Source: Alphaproteobacteria bacterium (GTDB lineage Bacteria > Pseudomonadota > Alphaproteobacteria > VGEJ01). From it: a stretch of 7,022 nt of DNA. Where the stretch lies: assembly GCA_016869335.1 (NCBI GenBank), contig VGEJ01000133.1, positions 1 through 7,022 of the forward strand, written 5' to 3'. The notes beneath the pieces were generated by a model. It was not told where the DNA came from and ran no database searches. It saw nothing but the letters and a program-made list of their open reading frames with translations. Position 1 is the stretch's first letter. Every line of letters starts with the position of its first letter. A program made the position numbers and the translations under genes. Positions 5,611-7,022 of this stretch are shown here, piece after piece.

Positions 5611-5643
5611 CGGCGAAGCGCCGCACCGGGCGCGGCCCCGCGC
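5611..5643 (+). other. Two tandem GC hairpins in the transporter leader
   Basis: CGGCG-AAG-CGCCG (5611-5623) is followed by GCGCG-GCCC-CGCGC (5630-5643), both perfect 5-bp stems. The second ends 12 bases before ATG 5656 and is followed by CTCTTT. They would sit just upstream of or over the ribosome-entry region of the transporter mRNA, which lacks a visible Shine-Dalgarno sequence. In GC-rich DNA such short stems can be chance. Confidence 0.25.
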
Positions 5644-5655
5644 GCTCTTTCGATC

Positions 5656-6561
5656 ATGCCCAGCGCCGTCCTTTATGTCGCCGTCGTTCTGGTGTGGGGC
5701 ACCCTCTACATCGCCGTTGCCCAGCAAGTGGCGGCGATCGAGCCCGAGGTCGCCGTGGTCTACCGGTTCGCCGCGGCCGGGATCGTGCTGCTCGGTTGGT
5801 GCTGGTGGCGCGGGCGCCCGCTCCGCTACACGCAGCGCCAGCACGCGTTCCTGGCAATCCAGGGCGTGTCGATGTTCTCGACCACCGACCTCTTCATGTA
5901 CAACGCGATCCAGCACATGACGGGCGGCCTGATGTCGCTCGTCTTCACCCTGATCACCATTCTGAACGTCCTGTTCGCGGCGGTGCTGCTGGGCATGCCC
6001 GTGCGGCCGCGCGTGGTGGCCGGCGGGCTGCTCGGGCTCCTCGGCATGGCGATCGTGTTCTGGCCCGCGCTCGCGGAGTTCAAGATCGGAAGCGGCGCGC
6101 TGATCGGACTTGGCTTTGCACTCCTGGCGACGATCAGTGCATCGCTCGCCCAGATCGTCTCGGCACGGAACCAGCGCGCCGGGCTACCGGTGCTCGAAAC
6201 GACGGGCTACTGCATGCTCTATGGCGCCCTGTTCTCGGCCGTGGTGGCGCTGGCGCTCGGTCGCCCCTTCGGGTGGAGCTGGTCGGCACCGTTCCTGATC
6301 TCGTTCGCCCACGTCGTCATCCCGTGCTCGATCTTCGCCTGGGTGGCGCTCCTGGTGCTGCTCGGCCGCATGGGGCCGGATCGGGTGGCCTACCTGAACG
6401 TGCTCATCCCGATCGTCGCGCTGACGGTCTCGGCGGCGTTCGAGGGGCTCGCGATCTCGGGCATGATGGCGCTCGGGATCGTGATCGCGTTGCTCGGCAA
6501 CGTGCTGGTCCTCACCACCTTTCAGCGGACGCGCGCCGCGCCGGAGCTGATCAAGGGGTGA
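5656..6561 (+). CDS. EamA/DMT-superfamily inner-membrane transporter
   Basis: 301 residues, typical of the drug/metabolite transporter superfamily with two EamA repeats (about 3-135 and 148-286). Ten hydrophobic helices can be read at about 4-22, 32-51, 63-82, 91-113, 119-138, 147-170, 180-202, 211-236, 243-263 and 267-288. The first helix carries the family-like VLVWGTLYIA. The N terminus MPSAVLYVAVVLVWG is natural, so ATG 5656 is accepted even though no Shine-Dalgarno sequence is visible. Known members export amino acids (for example RhtA for threonine and homoserine), purines or other metabolites by proton exchange; the substrate cannot be read from sequence. It diverges from hom across a 152-base shared regulatory region, so homoserine or threonine export is an attractive but unproven guess. 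It converges on the oxidoreductase gene with a 19-base gap. Confidence 0.9.
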   Translation: MPSAVLYVAVVLVWGTLYIAVAQQVAAIEPEVAVVYRFAAAGIVLLGWCWWRGRPLRYTQRQHAFLAIQGVSMFSTTDLFMYNAIQHMTGGLMSLVFTLITILNVLFAAVLLGMPVRPRVVAGGLLGLLGMAIVFWPALAEFKIGSGALIGLGFALLATISASLAQIVSARNQRAGLPVLETTGYCMLYGALFSAVVALALGRPFGWSWSAPFLISFAHVVIPCSIFAWVALLVLLGRMGPDRVAYLNVLIPIVALTVSAAFEGLAISGMMALGIVIALLGNVLVLTTFQRTRAAPELIKG

Positions 6562-6563
6562 AA

Positions 6564-6576
6564 GCCCGGCACGGGC
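6564..6576 (-). terminator. Possible weak intrinsic terminator of the oxidoreductase gene
   Basis: GCCCG (6564-6568), loop GCA, CGGGC (72-76 of the 6500s) form a perfect 5-bp stem between the convergent stops. On the minus strand it is followed by TTT (6563-6561) then CACC, a short T-run consistent with a weak terminator for the minus-strand gene. No T-run follows on the plus strand. Confidence 0.35.
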
Positions 6577-6580
6577 AGGG

Positions 6581-7022
6581 TCAGGCGTTGAGGTCGATCA
6601 CCGTCCGGCCGCGCACCTGGCCCGCCAGGATGGCCGCACCGACGCGCAGGAGTTCGGCAAACGGCACCACGGTGGTCATGGCAGCGAGCTTGTCCCTCGG
6701 CAGATCATGGGCCAGCCGCAGCCACGCCTCGCCGCGGATCCTCGCGGGTGCGACCGGCGAGTTAATGCCGATCAGGCTCACGCCGCGCAGAATGAACGGC
6801 AGCACCGTGGTCTTGAGCTCGAGCCCCGCGGTATTGCCCGAGGCGGCGACGGTCCCGCCCTCCTCCAGCTGGCGCAACACGGTCGCGAGGATGGCACCGC
6901 CCACCGCATCGACCGCGCCAGCCCAGCGCACGGCCTCGAGGGGGCGAGCTTCGGCCTGGGCCAGCTCCTCGCGGGGCACGATCTCGCTCGCCCCGAGCCC
7001 GCGTAGATAGCCGGCAAGCTCG
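6581..7022 (-). CDS. acuI: YhdH/AcuI-family NADPH-dependent oxidoreductase, 5'-truncated
   Basis: The C-terminal 146 residues are visible; the frame runs open off the right edge, and the whole protein would be about 325-330 residues. Medium-chain dehydrogenase/reductase of the zinc-free YhdH/AcuI group; characterised members reduce acryloyl-CoA to propionyl-CoA with NADPH. Visible family features are GYLRGLGASEIV (visible 4-15, end of the Rossmann beta-alpha segment), RPLEAVRWAGAVDAVGG (NADPH-domain strand with the group-specific WAGAVD), GGTVAASGNTAG, TTVLPFILRGVSLIGINS (the group's PFILR..L.G..S signature), EAWLRLAHDLP and the C-terminal QVRGRTVIDLN. GTG 6979 lies inside the domain and is not the start. 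The catalytic N-terminal domain is outside the window, so acryloyl-CoA specificity is inferred from family only. A short hairpin with a TTT tail follows the stop. Confidence 0.85.
   Translation of the reverse strand, partial: ELAGYLRGLGASEIVPREELAQAEARPLEAVRWAGAVDAVGGAILATVLRQLEEGGTVAASGNTAGLELKTTVLPFILRGVSLIGINSPVAPARIRGEAWLRLAHDLPRDKLAAMTTVVPFAELLRVGAAILAGQVRGRTVIDLNA

Noticed and set aside
5550..7010. A 486-codon open frame on the + strand overlapping the transporter and running antisense to the oxidoreductase
   Set aside because: The translation is a low-complexity Arg/Ala/Pro-rich product, a shadow frame of two well-recognised proteins in GC-rich DNA.
1..7022. CRISPR arrays, tRNA or rRNA genes, IS ends, phage or toxin-antitoxin modules
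   Set aside because: No regularly spaced repeats, cloverleaf-like sequence, transposase or recombinase motifs, or paired small toxin/antitoxin signatures were seen.

Overview
This is a GC-rich (roughly two-thirds G+C by eye), gene-dense chromosomal window. It most likely comes from an alphaproteobacterium, perhaps of the Rhodospirillales or a related order. The main reason is a clear 5-aminolevulinate synthase (HemA, C4 haem pathway), which among bacteria is chiefly alphaproteobacterial. It is followed by a 64-residue protein resembling the alphaproteobacterial DUF6898 family. The placement to order is inference. No phage, transposon, CRISPR, tRNA or rRNA signal was seen.

Layout from left to right: (1) 1-669 (+), the C-terminal 222 residues of a class I SAM-dependent methyltransferase cut by the window edge. 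(2) 666-1427 (-), a second, different class I methyltransferase, converging on the first with a 4-base stop overlap. (3) 1516-1734 (+), a 72-residue basic hypothetical protein. (4) 1731-1925 (-), the DUF6898-like protein, again with a 4-base convergent stop overlap. (5) 1922-3145 (-), hemA, overlapping the start of gene 4 in a TTGA stop/start junction, so 5 and 4 form a two-gene operon. (6) 3268-4479 (+), glutaryl-CoA dehydrogenase (gcdH). (7) 4490-5503 (-), a short homoserine dehydrogenase (hom) without the C-terminal ACT domain. (8) 5656-6561 (+), an EamA/DMT ten-helix transporter. (9) 6581-7022 (-), the C-terminal 146 residues of a YhdH/AcuI-type NADPH-dependent oxidoreductase, cut by the window edge.

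Seven of the eight gene junctions switch strand, so nearly every gene is its own transcription unit. Divergent pairs are separated by 88-152 bases, and convergent pairs by at most 19 bases or by overlapping stops. No single pathway unites the window: it carries haem synthesis, lysine/tryptophan catabolism (GcdH), threonine/methionine synthesis (Hom), export, and acyl-CoA or quinone reduction. The one plausible functional pairing beyond the hemA operon is hom with the divergent EamA transporter, since some EamA proteins export homoserine or threonine. No intergenic stretch exceeds about 150 bases.

I do not see an obviously new multi-gene system. The most notable unexplained signal is a perfect 11-bp inverted repeat with a 6-base loop (1896-1923), which starts at the last base of the start codon of the gene behind hemA. 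Next is a 7-bp direct repeat with an 11-bp period in the hemA/gcdH divergent promoter region. Several convergent gene ends also contain small dyads that include, or sit between, both stop codons.
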